Position numbers and translations under genes: made by a program. Below, one piece after another: positions 1 through 8,593 of a DNA stretch of 28,615 nucleotides. Each line of letters begins with the position of its first letter. Within the stretch, counting starts at the first letter, position 1. The stretch is from JBLHLB01 sp047618505 (GTDB lineage Bacteria; Planctomycetota; UBA1135; GCA-002686595): the NCBI GenBank assembly GCA_047618505.1, contig JBLHLB010000018.1:1-28615 (forward strand), read 5' to 3'. The notes beneath the pieces are model-generated. The model made no database searches. It was not told where the DNA came from and was given only the letters and a program-made list of their open reading frames with translations.

Positions 1-1
1 C

Positions 2-3000
2 AGCCCGAATCCCTGCCAGGGTCGTAATGCACGATACCCCCGCATTGACCGCAGCTGCTCGGATAGATGTGTCATCCCTGCGTTCCCGTTTGCCGTAGGG
101 CGTGTTGAGGATCAGGTCAATCTGACGGTTCTTGATGCGGTCTACGATGTGCGGACGGCCCTCATGCACCTTGTTGACACGCTCCACCTTGATCCCGTTG
201 GAATGCAACGCGAGGTAAGTGCCCTCCGTTGCGATCAGCTCGTAACCCAGAGACTCTAGCACTCGCGCCTCGGCAACAATGGAGCGTTTATCGGAGCCCT
301 TGACCGTAAGGAGGATTCGGCCCCTGCGCGGCAATGCCATCCCCGCGGCCGCATAGGCCTTGTAGAAAGCCAGTCCAAGATCTTCATCAATCCCCATAAC
401 TTCGCCGGTGGAGCGCATCTCCGGGGAGAGGTTCGTGTCCGCCTCGGGGAACTTATTGAAGGGGAACACGGGCGCCTTCACCGAGAAGTAGGGTGCTCGC
501 TCGGTCTTTTTCAGGTCAAGATCCTTTAGCTTCTTCCCGCACATGACCTTGGCGGCAAGGTTTGCGTAGGGGATGCCCGTGGCCTTGCTGACGAAGGGCA
601 CCGTGCGCGAGGCACGCGGGTTGACCTCGATGATGTACACCGCGTCGTTCTTGATGGCGTACTGCACGTTCATGAGTCCGACGATGCCGAGCTCCATGGC
701 CATGGCCGTGGTGGCGCGATGGATTTCCTTGACGATGTGCGGTTCGAGGGTGTGGGGCGGAAGGACGCAGGCGGAATCGCCGGAGTGCACCCCAGCCTCC
801 TCAATGTGCTCCATGACACCAGCGATGATGACCTCGTCCCCATCGGCTATGGCGTCCACGTCCACCTCAATGGCGTCCTCTAGGAAGCGGTCCACTAGCA
901 CCGGTCGTTCCGGTGAAGCTTCGACCGCGTGGGTCATATAGTAATCCAAGGATTCGTCATCATAGATGATTTCCATGGCACGGCCGCCCAGCACATAGCT
1001 CGGCCGCACGATCACCGGGTAGCCGATACGGCGGGCGATCTCGAAGGCCTCTCCAGCGTTCTTGGCCAGGCCATTCTCCGGCTGCCGCAGGTCCAACTTG
1101 CGCAGCATCTCCGCAAAGAGCTCGCGGTCCTCAGCCCGGTCGATGGACTCCACCGACGTCCCAATCAGGGGAGCGCCAGCTTTGGCCAAGCCACTGGCTA
1201 GGTTCAGTGGCGTCTGCCCGCCGAATTGCACGATGATGCCCTTGGGCTTGATGCGCTCCACGATGTTCATAACATCCTCGTGGGTCAGGGGCTCGAAGAA
1301 CAGGTGATCGGAGGTGTCGTAGTCGGTGGATACCGTTTCGGGGTTCGAGTTCACCATGACGGACTCGAGTCCCATTTCGCGCACCGCATAGGCCGCGTGC
1401 ACGCAGCAGTAGTCGAACTCAATCCCCTGGCCAATGCGGTTCGGACCGCCACCCAGGATCATGATTTTGTCGTTGGGCGTGTCGCGTGCCTCGTCCTCGT
1501 CTTCCCAGGTCGAGTAGTAGTAGGGCGTCGCTGCGGCAAACTCCGCCGCGCAGGTGTCCACTAACTTGTAGACGGGCTTGAGTTCAAACTCGCGGCGTAG
1601 AGCCTCGACCGAATCGGCAGTGCCCGAAGTCGCCAGGGCAATTTGACGATCCGAATACCCCATCTGCTTGGCACGCAGAAGTAGCTCGCGTGTCAAGACG
1701 GCACCGCGCAGTTGGCCTTCGAATTCCGCCAGCTCGTGCATGTTTTGTAGGAACCAGCGGTCGATCTTGCTCGCTTCAAAGACCTCGTCCACGCTCCAGC
1801 CGGCGCGGAAGGCCTGGCGTATGGCGATCAAACGTTCCGCATTGGGGATTCGCAGGGCCCGGGAGATGTCGGCGCGGTCCACATTGATGGCGGCCATCTC
1901 GTCACGCGGGTTCAGCCCAAAGCCGGACAATCCAGTCTCCAGCCCCCGCATGGCCTTCTGCAGGGATTCCTTGAAGGTTCGGCCGATGCTCATGACTTCG
2001 CCGACGCTCTTCATCTGCGTCGTCAAGGTCGTGTCCGCACCGGGGAACTTCTCGAATGCGAAGCGCGGGATCTTGGTGACGCAGTAATCGATCGCGGGCT
2101 CAAAGCAAGCCGGAGTTTCCTGGGTGATGTCGTTCTGAATCTCGTCCAGGGTGTAGCCCACGGCCAGCTTGGCCGCGAACTTCGCGATGGGGAAGCCCGT
2201 CGCCTTCGAAGCCAGGGCCGAGGAGCGCGACACCCGCGGGTTCATCTCGATCACCACCATGCGATCGGAATCCGGATCCAAAGCGAATTGGCAGTTGGAA
2301 CCACCACACTCGATTCCGATCTCGCGCATGATCGCAATGGATGCGTTGCGCAACATTTGGTACTCGCGGTCCGTCAACGTTTGCGCTGGCGCCACCGTGA
2401 TCGAGTCGCCCGTGTGCACTCCCATGGGGTCGATGTTCTCGATCGAGCAGATGATCACGACGTTGTCCGCCTTGTCGCGCATCACCTCCATCTCGAATTC
2501 CTTCCACCCAGAGAGATTCTCGTCGATCTGAACTTCGGAGTTCATCGACAGCGAGAGCCCGCGCCCAATGATGGTCTCAAACTCCTCGATGTTGTAGGCG
2601 ATGCCGCCACCGCTGCCTCCCATGGTGAAGGACGGGCGGATGACGCAGGGCAGGCCGAGCTCCGCCAGGCAGCGACGGGCGTCCTCCATGTTGTGGGCGA
2701 TGCCAGACCTCGGAACCTCAAGGCCGCAGTTCGCCATGGCCGCCCGGAACAGGTCTCGGTTCTCGGCCTTGCGAATGGATTCGGGCGTGGCCCCGATCAT
2801 TTCGCAGTTGTATTTCTCGAGGGTACCGGCGTCGTAGACCTCCAGGCCGGTGTTCAGTCCCGTTTGGCCCCCCAGGGTGGGCAGCAGAGCATCCGGACGC
2901 TCCTTGGCGATGATCTTCGCCACCGTCTCCGCCGTGATCGGCTCGATGTAGACCGCATCCGCCGTAGACGGGTCGGTCATGATCGTGGCCGGATTGGAGT

Positions 3001-3142
3001 TCACCAGGACGACCCGATAGCCCTCCTCTCGCAGGGTCTTGCAGGCCTGGGTCCCAGAATAGTCGAACTCACAGGCCTGGCCGATGATGATCGGCCCACT
3101 ACCAATGATCAGGATCGTCTCTATGTCGTCGCGGCGGGGCAT
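2..3142 (-). CDS. carB: Carbamoyl-phosphate synthase large subunit, 3' end cut by window
   Basis: This is the synthetase subunit that makes carbamoyl phosphate from bicarbonate, ATP and ammonia delivered by CarA, for arginine and pyrimidine synthesis. Reading from ATG at 3142, the protein opens with the CarB N-terminus (ETILIIGSGPIIIGQACEFD). A second, similar half begins around residue 560 with ILGGGPNRIGQGIEFDYCC, so both ATP-grasp halves are present. NPRVSRSSALASKATG in the first half and NPRASRTVPFVSKATG in the second are the matching metal/ATP-binding strands. The visible 1047 codons end in the MGS-like allosteric domain at AAVNAGVSCITTLAGIRA. The family is about 1070 residues, so roughly 25 are lost off the left edge. 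No frameshift was seen. carA is not in the window. No convincing Shine-Dalgarno precedes the start. Confidence 0.97.
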   Translation of the reverse strand, partial: MPRRDDIETILIIGSGPIIIGQACEFDYSGTQACKTLREEGYRVVLVNSNPATIMTDPSTADAVYIEPITAETVAKIIAKERPDALLPTLGGQTGLNTGLEVYDAGTLEKYNCEMIGATPESIRKAENRDLFRAAMANCGLEVPRSGIAHNMEDARRCLAELGLPCVIRPSFTMGGSGGGIAYNIEEFETIIGRGLSLSMNSEVQIDENLSGWKEFEMEVMRDKADNVVIICSIENIDPMGVHTGDSITVAPAQTLTDREYQMLRNASIAIMREIGIECGGSNCQFALDPDSDRMVVIEMNPRVSRSSALASKATGFPIAKFAAKLAVGYTLDEIQNDITQETPACFEPAIDYCVTKIPRFAFEKFPGADTTLTTQMKSVGEVMSIGRTFKESLQKAMRGLETGLSGFGLNPRDEMAAINVDRADISRALRIPNAERLIAIRQAFRAGWSVDEVFEASKIDRWFLQNMHELAEFEGQLRGAVLTRELLLRAKQMGYSDRQIALATSGTADSVEALRREFELKPVYKLVDTCAAEFAAATPYYYSTWEDEDEARDTPNDKIMILGGGPNRIGQGIEFDYCCVHAAYAVREMGLESVMVNSNPETVSTDYDTSDHLFFEPLTHEDVMNIVERIKPKGIIVQFGGQTPLNLASGLAKAGAPLIGTSVESIDRAEDRELFAEMLRKLDLRQPENGLAKNAGEAFEIARRIGYPVIVRPSYVLGGRAMEIIYDDESLDYYMTHAVEASPERPVLVDRFLEDAIEVDVDAIADGDEVIIAGVMEHIEEAGVHSGDSACVLPPHTLEPHIVKEIHRATTAMAMELGIVGLMNVQYAIKNDAVYIIEVNPRASRTVPFVSKATGIPYANLAAKVMCGKKLKDLDLKKTERAPYFSVKAPVFPFNKFPEADTNLSPEMRSTGEVMGIDEDLGLAFYKAYAAAGMALPRRGRILLTVKGSDKRSIVAEARVLESLGYELIATEGTYLALHSNGIKVERVNKVHEGRPHIVDRIKNRQIDLILNTPYGKRERRDDTSIRAAAVNAGVSCITTLAGIRA

Positions 3143-3232
3143 TCGGAGCTTGGTCGAGGAGGCGTGGCGAGCACGTCGCAGGAAGGGGCGGGACTTTGCT
3201 CCGGAGGGGCCGGATAAAGCTCCCGATTGGAT

Positions 3233-3261
3233 CAAAAAAGCGGGGGTGCCGTCGATCCCCG
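3233..3261 (-). terminator. Probable rho-independent terminator downstream of aroB
   Basis: On the minus strand, CGGGG (3261-3257) pairs with CCCCG (3245-3241) across an 11-base loop. One C and then six T (3239-3234) follow. It lies about 100 bases past the aroB stop and before the carB start, so it probably ends the glutamine amidotransferase-aroB transcript. The stem is short, so the call rests mainly on the T run. Confidence 0.5.
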
Positions 3262-3268
3262 GAACCGG

Positions 3269-3302
3269 ATTCGGACCGAATAACACGCGGGAAAACGCGT
3301 GT
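3269..3302. other. Two adjacent palindromes in the aroB-carB gap
   Basis: ATTCGG-A-CCGAAT (3269-3281) is a perfect 6-bp inverted repeat. It is followed at once by ACACGCG-GGAAAA-CGCGTGT (3283-3302), a perfect 7-bp stem with a 6-base loop. They sit between the aroB stop and the terminator at 3233-3261. They could be a processing hairpin, part of termination, or an operator. The sequence alone does not decide. Confidence 0.4.
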
Positions 3303-3362
3303 CCCAGTGGGGAAGAGCGCGACGGGCTCCCCAGGCCGCTTTCCGGTCAGACGTCCGGCGGA

Positions 3363-4496
3363 CTAGGCGAGGAGCTGGCGGACCAATTCGCGATCCAATT
3401 CGCAATCCACCAGCACGTCGCCGACCGCCCGGGGCAGGACGAAGGCCGGCTCGCCGCCACGGCTCTTCTTGTCGTGGCGCAGGCCCTCAAGTAGCGCATC
3501 CGCAGGCAAAGCCAGGTCGCTCTGGCCCCTCAATTCGGCCAGGGTCGCGGGCAAGCGCATCGCCGCGAGGCGTGCCTCCAGGAGCTCCGGCAGGTCCGCA
3601 TCGAGGAGCAAGCCGGCCGCTTCGGAGGCCCGTGCTGCCAGGCTCAACCCAGTGGCAATTGCAACCCCGTGGGGGATCACGCCGAAGCCAGCCACCAGCT
3701 CGATGGCATGCCCGAAGGTGTGCCCGAGGTTTAGGACCTTGCGGCGACCGCCTTCGCGCTCGTCCTCCGCGACGACCGCTGCCTTCACGCGCACACAGCG
3801 CGCCACAATATCGTCCATGGCTCCGGTCTCGGCCGATCGAATAGCCCGCGACTCACGCCCGAGGAATTCGAGCAGCTCTGGATCGCCGATCAGCGCCGTC
3901 TTGATGACTTCCCCTAGACCTGAGGCAAGCTCCGCCACCGGCAGACTTGCCAGGAGCGAGGTGTCCGCTAGGACCGCAGCGGGTTGGTGAAAACAGCCGG
4001 CCAGGTTCTTGCCCGAAGCCAGGTTGACCGCCGTCTTGCCGCCTACGGAGGAGTCCACCATGGCCAGGAGGGTCGTCGGGCATTGGATCACTGCGATCCC
4101 GCGCATGAACAGTCCCGCCGCAAGGCCGCCGAGATCGCCAACCACGCCGCCGCCGAAGGTCACCAGGGCCGAGCTGCGATCCAGGTCTGCCCGTACCAGG
4201 AAATCCAGCACGCCCTCTAGCACGGCGAAGCTCTTGGAGGCCTCGCCCGCTGCGACCGAGAATCGCGGCACGGGGCTATGCCAGTCCAATCCGTCCAGGC
4301 GTTTGCCAAGCAGGCCCTCGACTGTTTCGTCCGTTAGCAATGCGAGCTGACGGAAGCCGAGCCCCTGCGCCAGGTGCGGAAGATGCGCCAGGATCCCTGG
4401 GCCAATGGCCACCGAATAGGCGGGCTCCGTCTCGACTCGAACCAGGCCCGAGGCGGGCGGTTCCCAAGCGCTTGTTTCCCCCGCGTCCGCGGTCAC
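3363..4496 (-). CDS. aroB: 3-dehydroquinate synthase
   Basis: The enzyme converts DAHP to 3-dehydroquinate, the second step of the shikimate pathway, in the cytoplasm with NAD and a divalent metal. The 377-residue protein has the full set of family motifs: GGGVVGDLGG (about 115-124, NAD-binding), PTTLLAMVDSSVGGKT (140-155), GLGEVIKTA (193-201, metal-ligand Glu195), LNLGHTFGHAIE (255-266) and the PHG histidine (276), then KKSRGG (343-348). Length is normal. The start is GTG at 4496, and it overlaps the TGA of the upstream membrane-protein gene by four bases (GTGA, 4493-4496), which fixes this start and implies translational coupling. About the first 20 residues are poorly conserved linker. Confidence 0.97.
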   Translation of the reverse strand: MTADAGETSAWEPPASGLVRVETEPAYSVAIGPGILAHLPHLAQGLGFRQLALLTDETVEGLLGKRLDGLDWHSPVPRFSVAAGEASKSFAVLEGVLDFLVRADLDRSSALVTFGGGVVGDLGGLAAGLFMRGIAVIQCPTTLLAMVDSSVGGKTAVNLASGKNLAGCFHQPAAVLADTSLLASLPVAELASGLGEVIKTALIGDPELLEFLGRESRAIRSAETGAMDDIVARCVRVKAAVVAEDEREGGRRKVLNLGHTFGHAIELVAGFGVIPHGVAIATGLSLAARASEAAGLLLDADLPELLEARLAAMRLPATLAELRGQSDLALPADALLEGLRHDKKSRGGEPAFVLPRAVGDVLVDCELDRELVRQLLA

Positions 4497-5887
4497 GTGG
4501 CTTGACCTTGGAATGCGCGCTTCTTGCGTCGCTCTTGTCGGCGACGCAGGAGGTCGGCTTGAAGCCCGTCGCGGTGCTTGGTGTTGAGGCGCACGAGAAC
4601 GACGAACCCCAGCATAAAGAGCAAGGCACCAATCACCACGCCCTTGGTGATCGTTGCGTAGATCGCATCCGGTTCCGGGTGCATGATCTCCATCGAGTGC
4701 AGCACGAAGAAGGGCGCCGTGCGAATGCCTTTCTCCGCCGAGATGTAGCTGAAGTTCTTTAGGAAGAACCCACGCGCCACAATGTAGTCCTGTCGAACTG
4801 CTTCGTCCGTTTCAAAGGGGCCACGGAAACGCACTACGTTCTTCCAGCCCTTGTTCCCGATCCAGCCCTCTGTGTAACGCGTGATGCGTGCGGGGTTCTC
4901 GTCCGCCATGTGCACGCTCACATCCTGCAGCAGGGAAAGGGGAATGCGGTAGGGTTCCAGGCGGAAGGAGCCCCCGGAATCGGAGATCGCCTGGAGCTCC
5001 ATACGCTTGAGCAGCGGCGCTTCCTCCCAGTTGACCGCGCCCTCCGGTAGATCCCTGGCGTAGGCCATCAGGTTCCAAACGGGCGTGAAAGGGATGGACT
5101 GTGATGGGTTCGAGACAGCGCCGTCCGGGCCCACCAACACATCGTCTCGGACCCCCATAAAGATCTCATTGTCGAGTTCCGTTACAGGCCCGAAGGCGGG
5201 CACCGAACGTTCGGCGGAACGTCCCACCAAGAGCGGACCCTCGAGCCAAGTTCCACTCGTGACCGCGCTCTCGTCACTGAAGATCTTGAGAAAGATGCCG
5301 TCCATCCGAAGGTAGTCGTCTTCGATCAGGGGCATCGGAACGTCGCGCGAGACGAAGTAGGCATAGCGCTGTTGTTCGCTGCCCAACTCTTCTAGGCGCA
5401 AGCGCACGACGTGCTCTTGACCGTCACCGCGTTGGCGCGTGCGCTGGTCATCGACCCACCCGCGAATGGTGTAGGGTTGCCCCCGTTTACCCGTGGCCTG
5501 GGCCAGCAGTTCCCCGTGCTCCTCATTTGAAAGGTCCCGTATACCCATGGCATGGAATTGCCCAGGGGTCAGGTTGCGCGTCTCCCCGACTAAGTAGCTA
5601 ACGGCATCTCCCTCAAGCACTACGCGTTCGTCGGCCGCTGTGTCCTGCACCAGGGCTTCAAGGGCGGCGGTGTCGATTGTCGGCGCGACGACAGTCTCTG
5701 TGAACTCCCCCTCGGGGCCGAGCAGGGGATCGCGCTTGGGCTCGGTACTGCTCTTCAGCATGCCGATGATGATCGCACCACCGACCACCAGGGTGCCGAT
5801 GCTCAGGCTGATCAGGCGACGTCTCTCCATCGTGGAGAAACCCTCGCTGTTGCGACTGCCTGCCTTGGGGATTTTGGACTGCTTCAT
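4493..5887 (-). CDS. Unrecognised two-TM protein with an internal duplication
   Basis: I do not recognise this 464-residue protein. Residues 1-24 are a basic cytoplasmic stretch, 25-45 a TM helix, 46-412 a large probably extracytoplasmic region, and 413-434 a second TM helix, followed by a very basic tail (RRRQERRKKR, 448-457). The large region holds two similar blocks: DDYLRMDGIFLKIFSDES (190-207) and QDYIVARGFFLKNFSYIS (366-383). Each is preceded by a strand-rich stretch (YTIRGWVDD; YTEGWIGNKGW), which suggests a duplicated beta-barrel or OB-like domain (inference). The start is taken at ATG 5887 because it overlaps the upstream TGA (ATGA, 5884-5887); the reading frame stays open further upstream to 6013, inside the neighbouring gene. 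The 3' end overlaps the aroB start, so it is coupled on both sides. Confidence 0.85.
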   Translation of the reverse strand: MKQSKIPKAGSRNSEGFSTMERRRLISLSIGTLVVGGAIIIGMLKSSTEPKRDPLLGPEGEFTETVVAPTIDTAALEALVQDTAADERVVLEGDAVSYLVGETRNLTPGQFHAMGIRDLSNEEHGELLAQATGKRGQPYTIRGWVDDQRTRQRGDGQEHVVRLRLEELGSEQQRYAYFVSRDVPMPLIEDDYLRMDGIFLKIFSDESAVTSGTWLEGPLLVGRSAERSVPAFGPVTELDNEIFMGVRDDVLVGPDGAVSNPSQSIPFTPVWNLMAYARDLPEGAVNWEEAPLLKRMELQAISDSGGSFRLEPYRIPLSLLQDVSVHMADENPARITRYTEGWIGNKGWKNVVRFRGPFETDEAVRQDYIVARGFFLKNFSYISAEKGIRTAPFFVLHSMEIMHPEPDAIYATITKGVVIGALLFMLGFVVLVRLNTKHRDGLQADLLRRRQERRKKRAFQGQAT

Positions 5888-6642
5888 CGTGTTGTCAGTA
5901 GGGGTGACGTATGTCCTGTGGCTGGACGCCGAGTTCGACTCCGCGCTGCCTGAACCAAACCCTTCATCAGGCGCGCATCGGGGCCATCGGGGTCGCCGAG
6001 TTCCGGATGCCATTGGACGCCGAGGGCGAAGGGGTGATCTGCGCGTTCGATCGCTTCGACGAGGCCTTCGTCATCGCGGGCGCAAACGCGCCAAGGGGAC
6101 GAGACCTTGCCAAGGGCCTGGTGGTGGCGAGAGACCACCTCTAGCTCGTTTACCCCGACCAACTCCCGCAGTTTCGAATTCGGATCCGTGGATACCACGT
6201 GTCGCACGCCACCGGCGTGTTCGCGGCAGCCGGGGCGGTCTTCGGGGAGGTGCTGGTGCAATCCGCAGCCCTCGACAAGCCCCAAGAGCTGCATCCCGTA
6301 GCAGATTCCGAGCACGGGAATGTCTCCGATTTCCAGGAGAGCTCCGGCCAGGGCGACATCGAAGGCCTGCTTTGCGGAGGGCACAGGCTTGGCAGAAGGG
6401 TGTGTCGGCCCCCGTCCGAGGGCATCGGTGTCGAAGTCGTCACTGCCGGACAGGACCACACCGTCGACCCGGGCGAGCAGTCCCGGGAGCAGCTCGGGGT
6501 CCGTCGGTAGCAGGCCGACCGCAATCCCACCCGCCCGCTCGATCGCATCCACATAGCGCATGCGTAGGGTGAAGGTGCTGGCGGGGTCCAGGTCGAGCTC
6601 TCCCGTGACGGCGATCAGGGGCTTGTGCGGCGTCGCATCCAT
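5884..6642 (-). CDS. Class I glutamine amidotransferase, peptidase C26 (PuuD) type
   Basis: This is a 252-residue stand-alone class I glutamine amidotransferase-fold hydrolase. The nucleophile elbow GICYGMQ puts the catalytic Cys at 114, and QWHPE supplies His212 and Glu214, so the triad is complete. SGSDDF (65-70) and RHHQAL (172-177) also match the gamma-glutamyl-GABA hydrolase/C26 family. Family members hydrolyse gamma-glutamyl bonds, as in putrescine catabolism, but many have unknown substrates. No other putrescine-pathway gene is adjacent, so puuD is not assigned. It is the first gene of a coupled trio with the duplicated-domain membrane protein and aroB (ATGA overlap at 5884-5887). Start ATG 6642; a weak TCAGG lies just upstream. 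Confidence 0.9.
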   Translation of the reverse strand: MDATPHKPLIAVTGELDLDPASTFTLRMRYVDAIERAGGIAVGLLPTDPELLPGLLARVDGVVLSGSDDFDTDALGRGPTHPSAKPVPSAKQAFDVALAGALLEIGDIPVLGICYGMQLLGLVEGCGLHQHLPEDRPGCREHAGGVRHVVSTDPNSKLRELVGVNELEVVSRHHQALGKVSSPWRVCARDDEGLVEAIERADHPFALGVQWHPELGDPDGPDARLMKGLVQAARSRTRRPATGHTSPLLTTR

Positions 6643-6740
6643 AGCCTGAGCTTACATCTTCTTCCTCGTCATCGCCGAAGGGGACAGCGATTGCCCCCGC
6701 GGCGTTTCCGCCTCGGGTCCCGGAGCGTAGGATTCCGCCC

Positions 6741-7733
6741 ATGCCCGAGAACCCCGAATGGTGGCTGATTGTCACCCTATTGCTCATCGGATTCACCATG
6801 TTGGCCGTCGGCGCTGACTGGTTTGTCACGGGCGCATCCCAGATCGCCAGCCGTTTTGGAGTCAGCGCCTTGGTCATCGGCCTGACAGTCGTCGCCTGCG
6901 GGACCTCCGCGCCGGAGGTTGTCGTCTCGGGGCTCGCGGCCTACGAAGGCAAGGTCTCCCTGAGCCTTGGCAACGTCCTCGGGAGCAACATCGCCAATGT
7001 CGGGCTGGTCCTTGGGACCTGTGCGTTGGTCCTTCCGGCGGTGCTGCAAACCAAGCTGAGCTACCGCGAGGTCATGTGGCTCGCGGGTTCCCTTGGATTG
7101 CTTTGGTGGTGCGCGAGCGACGGTGCCATCGTCCGCCGGGAAGGGGTAATCCTGCTCGTGGCATTTGTGATCTACAACCTGCACGTCCTCATGACAGCCC
7201 GCAGAGGCGATGCGCCCGAGCCCACCGGGGATCCCGGAACCCCGTATCCCTGGCGCTGGCTGTTCCTGGGTTTGGCCACCATTCTGCTTGGAGCAAAGCT
7301 CGCGGTCGTCGGTGCAGAGAACGCGGCGCTGCGTATTGGCGTTCCCCCCAGCGTCGTCGGCTTGACCGTTGTCGCCATCGGAACATCCCTGCCTGAACTT
7401 GCCGCCGGCCTTGGCGCAGCCCTCAAGGGGCAGACGGAAATCTCCCTCGGCAATGTCATCGGGAGCAACGTCTTCAACCTCCTGGCTGTCTTGGGGATCG
7501 TCGCTCTGGTGCAGCCCCTCGACCCGACACACGCTGGAATCGCCGATGCCGGTGCCGTCTCTGAGGCCTTCCGCTTGGCCCTCCGGGAGGACCTTTTCGT
7601 TGTGGCGGCCTTCAGCCTCGCAGTTCTGATTCTGCCGAAACTCGCGGGTGAACGCGGTGGCCGCCTGTGTGGTTTGCTCCTGCTGCTTTCCTATGCTGGG
7701 TACACCTACTGGCTGTTTGTGTCCCGCGGATAG
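6741..7733 (+). CDS. Sodium/calcium exchanger-family antiporter (CaCA, YrbG-like)
   Basis: This is an inner-membrane cation antiporter of 330 residues with about ten TM helices. The family's two inverted alpha repeats are plain. Repeat 1 has GTSAPE (54-59) followed by LGNVLGSNIANVG (76-88), and repeat 2 has GTSLPE (214-219) followed by LGNVIGSNVFN (236-246). Glu59 and Glu219 are the acidic residues expected to bind cation. A hydrophilic loop (about 153-171) separates the halves. Length matches bacterial YrbG/CaxA-type members. Ca2+ versus other cations cannot be decided from sequence. It is divergent from the amidotransferase gene across 98 bases. The start ATG 6741 has an AGGA about 9 bases upstream. 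A palindromic repeat element begins 43 bases after its stop. Confidence 0.94.
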   Translation: MPENPEWWLIVTLLLIGFTMLAVGADWFVTGASQIASRFGVSALVIGLTVVACGTSAPEVVVSGLAAYEGKVSLSLGNVLGSNIANVGLVLGTCALVLPAVLQTKLSYREVMWLAGSLGLLWWCASDGAIVRREGVILLVAFVIYNLHVLMTARRGDAPEPTGDPGTPYPWRWLFLGLATILLGAKLAVVGAENAALRIGVPPSVVGLTVVAIGTSLPELAAGLGAALKGQTEISLGNVIGSNVFNLLAVLGIVALVQPLDPTHAGIADAGAVSEAFRLALREDLFVVAAFSLAVLILPKLAGERGGRLCGLLLLLSYAGYTYWLFVSRG

Positions 7734-8070
7734 GTCCCTCGGGAACCTCGTAGGGCCCTGGCTGGGCCCCCGTTGGCCTAGCAGCCCGTTGAAAAACAGC
7801 AACTCCTCGCTCGGCCCCCACAAATCGCCTGGCTGCGTTGTCGGAACCACCCGTGTAGGTACAGCTACGCGGAGAACCCGACGCCTTGCCAGGCAATCTG
7901 TGGAGACCAACCGAGAAGCTGCTGTTTTCAACGGACTGCTAGGGAAGAAACTTCCGGTCGCGTGCTAATTGGTCGGAATCCAAATCCCGGGGGCAACTTG
8001 ACCTGGAATTTGGTCGATGACGGCTGCGGTCACTGGCCCCGACTTTCTCGGGTCCGAAAGCCAGACTCCC
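7734..8070. other. Intergenic region carrying a palindromic element
   Basis: No gene is supported here. GGGCCC-TGGCT-GGGCCC (7753-7769) can form a 6-bp hairpin 19 bases after the antiporter stop but lacks a T run. The 167-bp inverted-repeat element occupies 7777-7943. The remaining 127 bases lead to the HAMP protein start and presumably hold its promoter, but no clear -35/-10 pair was found. Confidence 0.7.
7777..7943. repeat. Palindromic repeat element, copy A (167 bp)
   Basis: The element begins CCTAGCAG and ends CTGCTAGG. Its two arms are imperfect reverse complements over almost the whole length: CCGTTGAAAAACAGC in the left arm against GCTGTTTTCAACGG in the right, then GCCTGGC against GCCAGGC. 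The tip around 7855-7869 contains the smaller palindrome-like GTAGGTACAGCTAC. A second copy with the same arm order lies at 25801-25969; the 17 bases CCTCGCTCGGCCCCCAC are identical in both left arms. It carries no coding capacity of its own. It looks like a REP/MITE-type non-autonomous element or a long structured intergenic hairpin. Confidence 0.88.
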
Positions 8071-8592
8071 ATGAGTAAAGACTTCAAGCGCAAGAAGAAG
8101 CTGATCAACTCAAAGCTTCAGCTGCACATTATCGCGATTTTTGCATCGCTCGCCTGCCTGTCGGCACTGTTCCAAGTGCTGATTCTGAACCGATCGATCT
8201 TGATTCTGGCCGAACGAACGGGTGAGTCTGCCACACGCATCGCGTCGGAACTTCCGAGCGTGTTGTTTGGCAACTTGGTCCTGACCTTGGCCGTGCTGAT
8301 GCCCTTGATGTTGGTGGTTGGAATCCTGGTGACCCACCGCATCGCCGGTCCGGTCTATCGCTTTGAGCAGCACATGCAGGCGATCGCACGGGGCGAGAAC
8401 CCCGGTGTTTGCCGCATCCGTAAGAGTGACGAACTCCAAGAACTCTGTGTCGCCATCAACGCAGCCATGGCAACCATGGAGAAGAAGCTCTCCGCAGGCG
8501 ACAGCGTCCAGTCTGAGGCCCAGTCTGCTACGGAAGACGAGGCGCAGGTCGACACGGTTGTTGGCAGCGAAGACCTAAACCGGGCTGCTTGA
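8071..8592 (+). CDS. Small membrane protein with two TM helices and a HAMP-like domain
   Basis: The 173-residue protein starts with a basic stretch (FKRKKKLINSK). Two TM helices follow (about 17-39 and 65-88), and between them is a short periplasmic loop. The segment RIAGPVYRFEQHMQAIARGE (90-109) looks like the start of a HAMP domain, with its conserved Pro after the second TM helix. A helical stretch follows, and an acidic, Ser/Gln-rich tail (145-173). No histidine kinase, cyclase or methyl-accepting domain follows, so it is a HAMP orphan; such proteins may modulate a partner. ATG 8071 was preferred over an in-frame ATG at 8017 because the basic KKK segment then lies near the N-terminus. It converges with the ureohydrolase gene with one base between the stops. 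Confidence 0.82.
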   Translation: MSKDFKRKKKLINSKLQLHIIAIFASLACLSALFQVLILNRSILILAERTGESATRIASELPSVLFGNLVLTLAVLMPLMLVVGILVTHRIAGPVYRFEQHMQAIARGENPGVCRIRKSDELQELCVAINAAMATMEKKLSAGDSVQSEAQSATEDEAQVDTVVGSEDLNRAA

Positions 8593-8593
8593 G

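Noticed and set aside
2288..3217. A 309-codon plus-strand open frame
   Set aside because: Antisense to carB, whose motifs are intact in the opposite strand.
5640..6572. A 310-codon plus-strand open frame
   Set aside because: Arg/Gly/Pro-rich shadow across two real minus-strand genes.
6777..7931. A 384-codon minus-strand open frame over the antiporter
   Set aside because: Antisense to a clear CaCA antiporter and composed of low-information polar sequence.
7777..7943. Insertion sequence or MITE with target duplication
   Set aside because: No transposase is present and no convincing direct target repeat flanks the element, so it is called only as a palindromic repeat.
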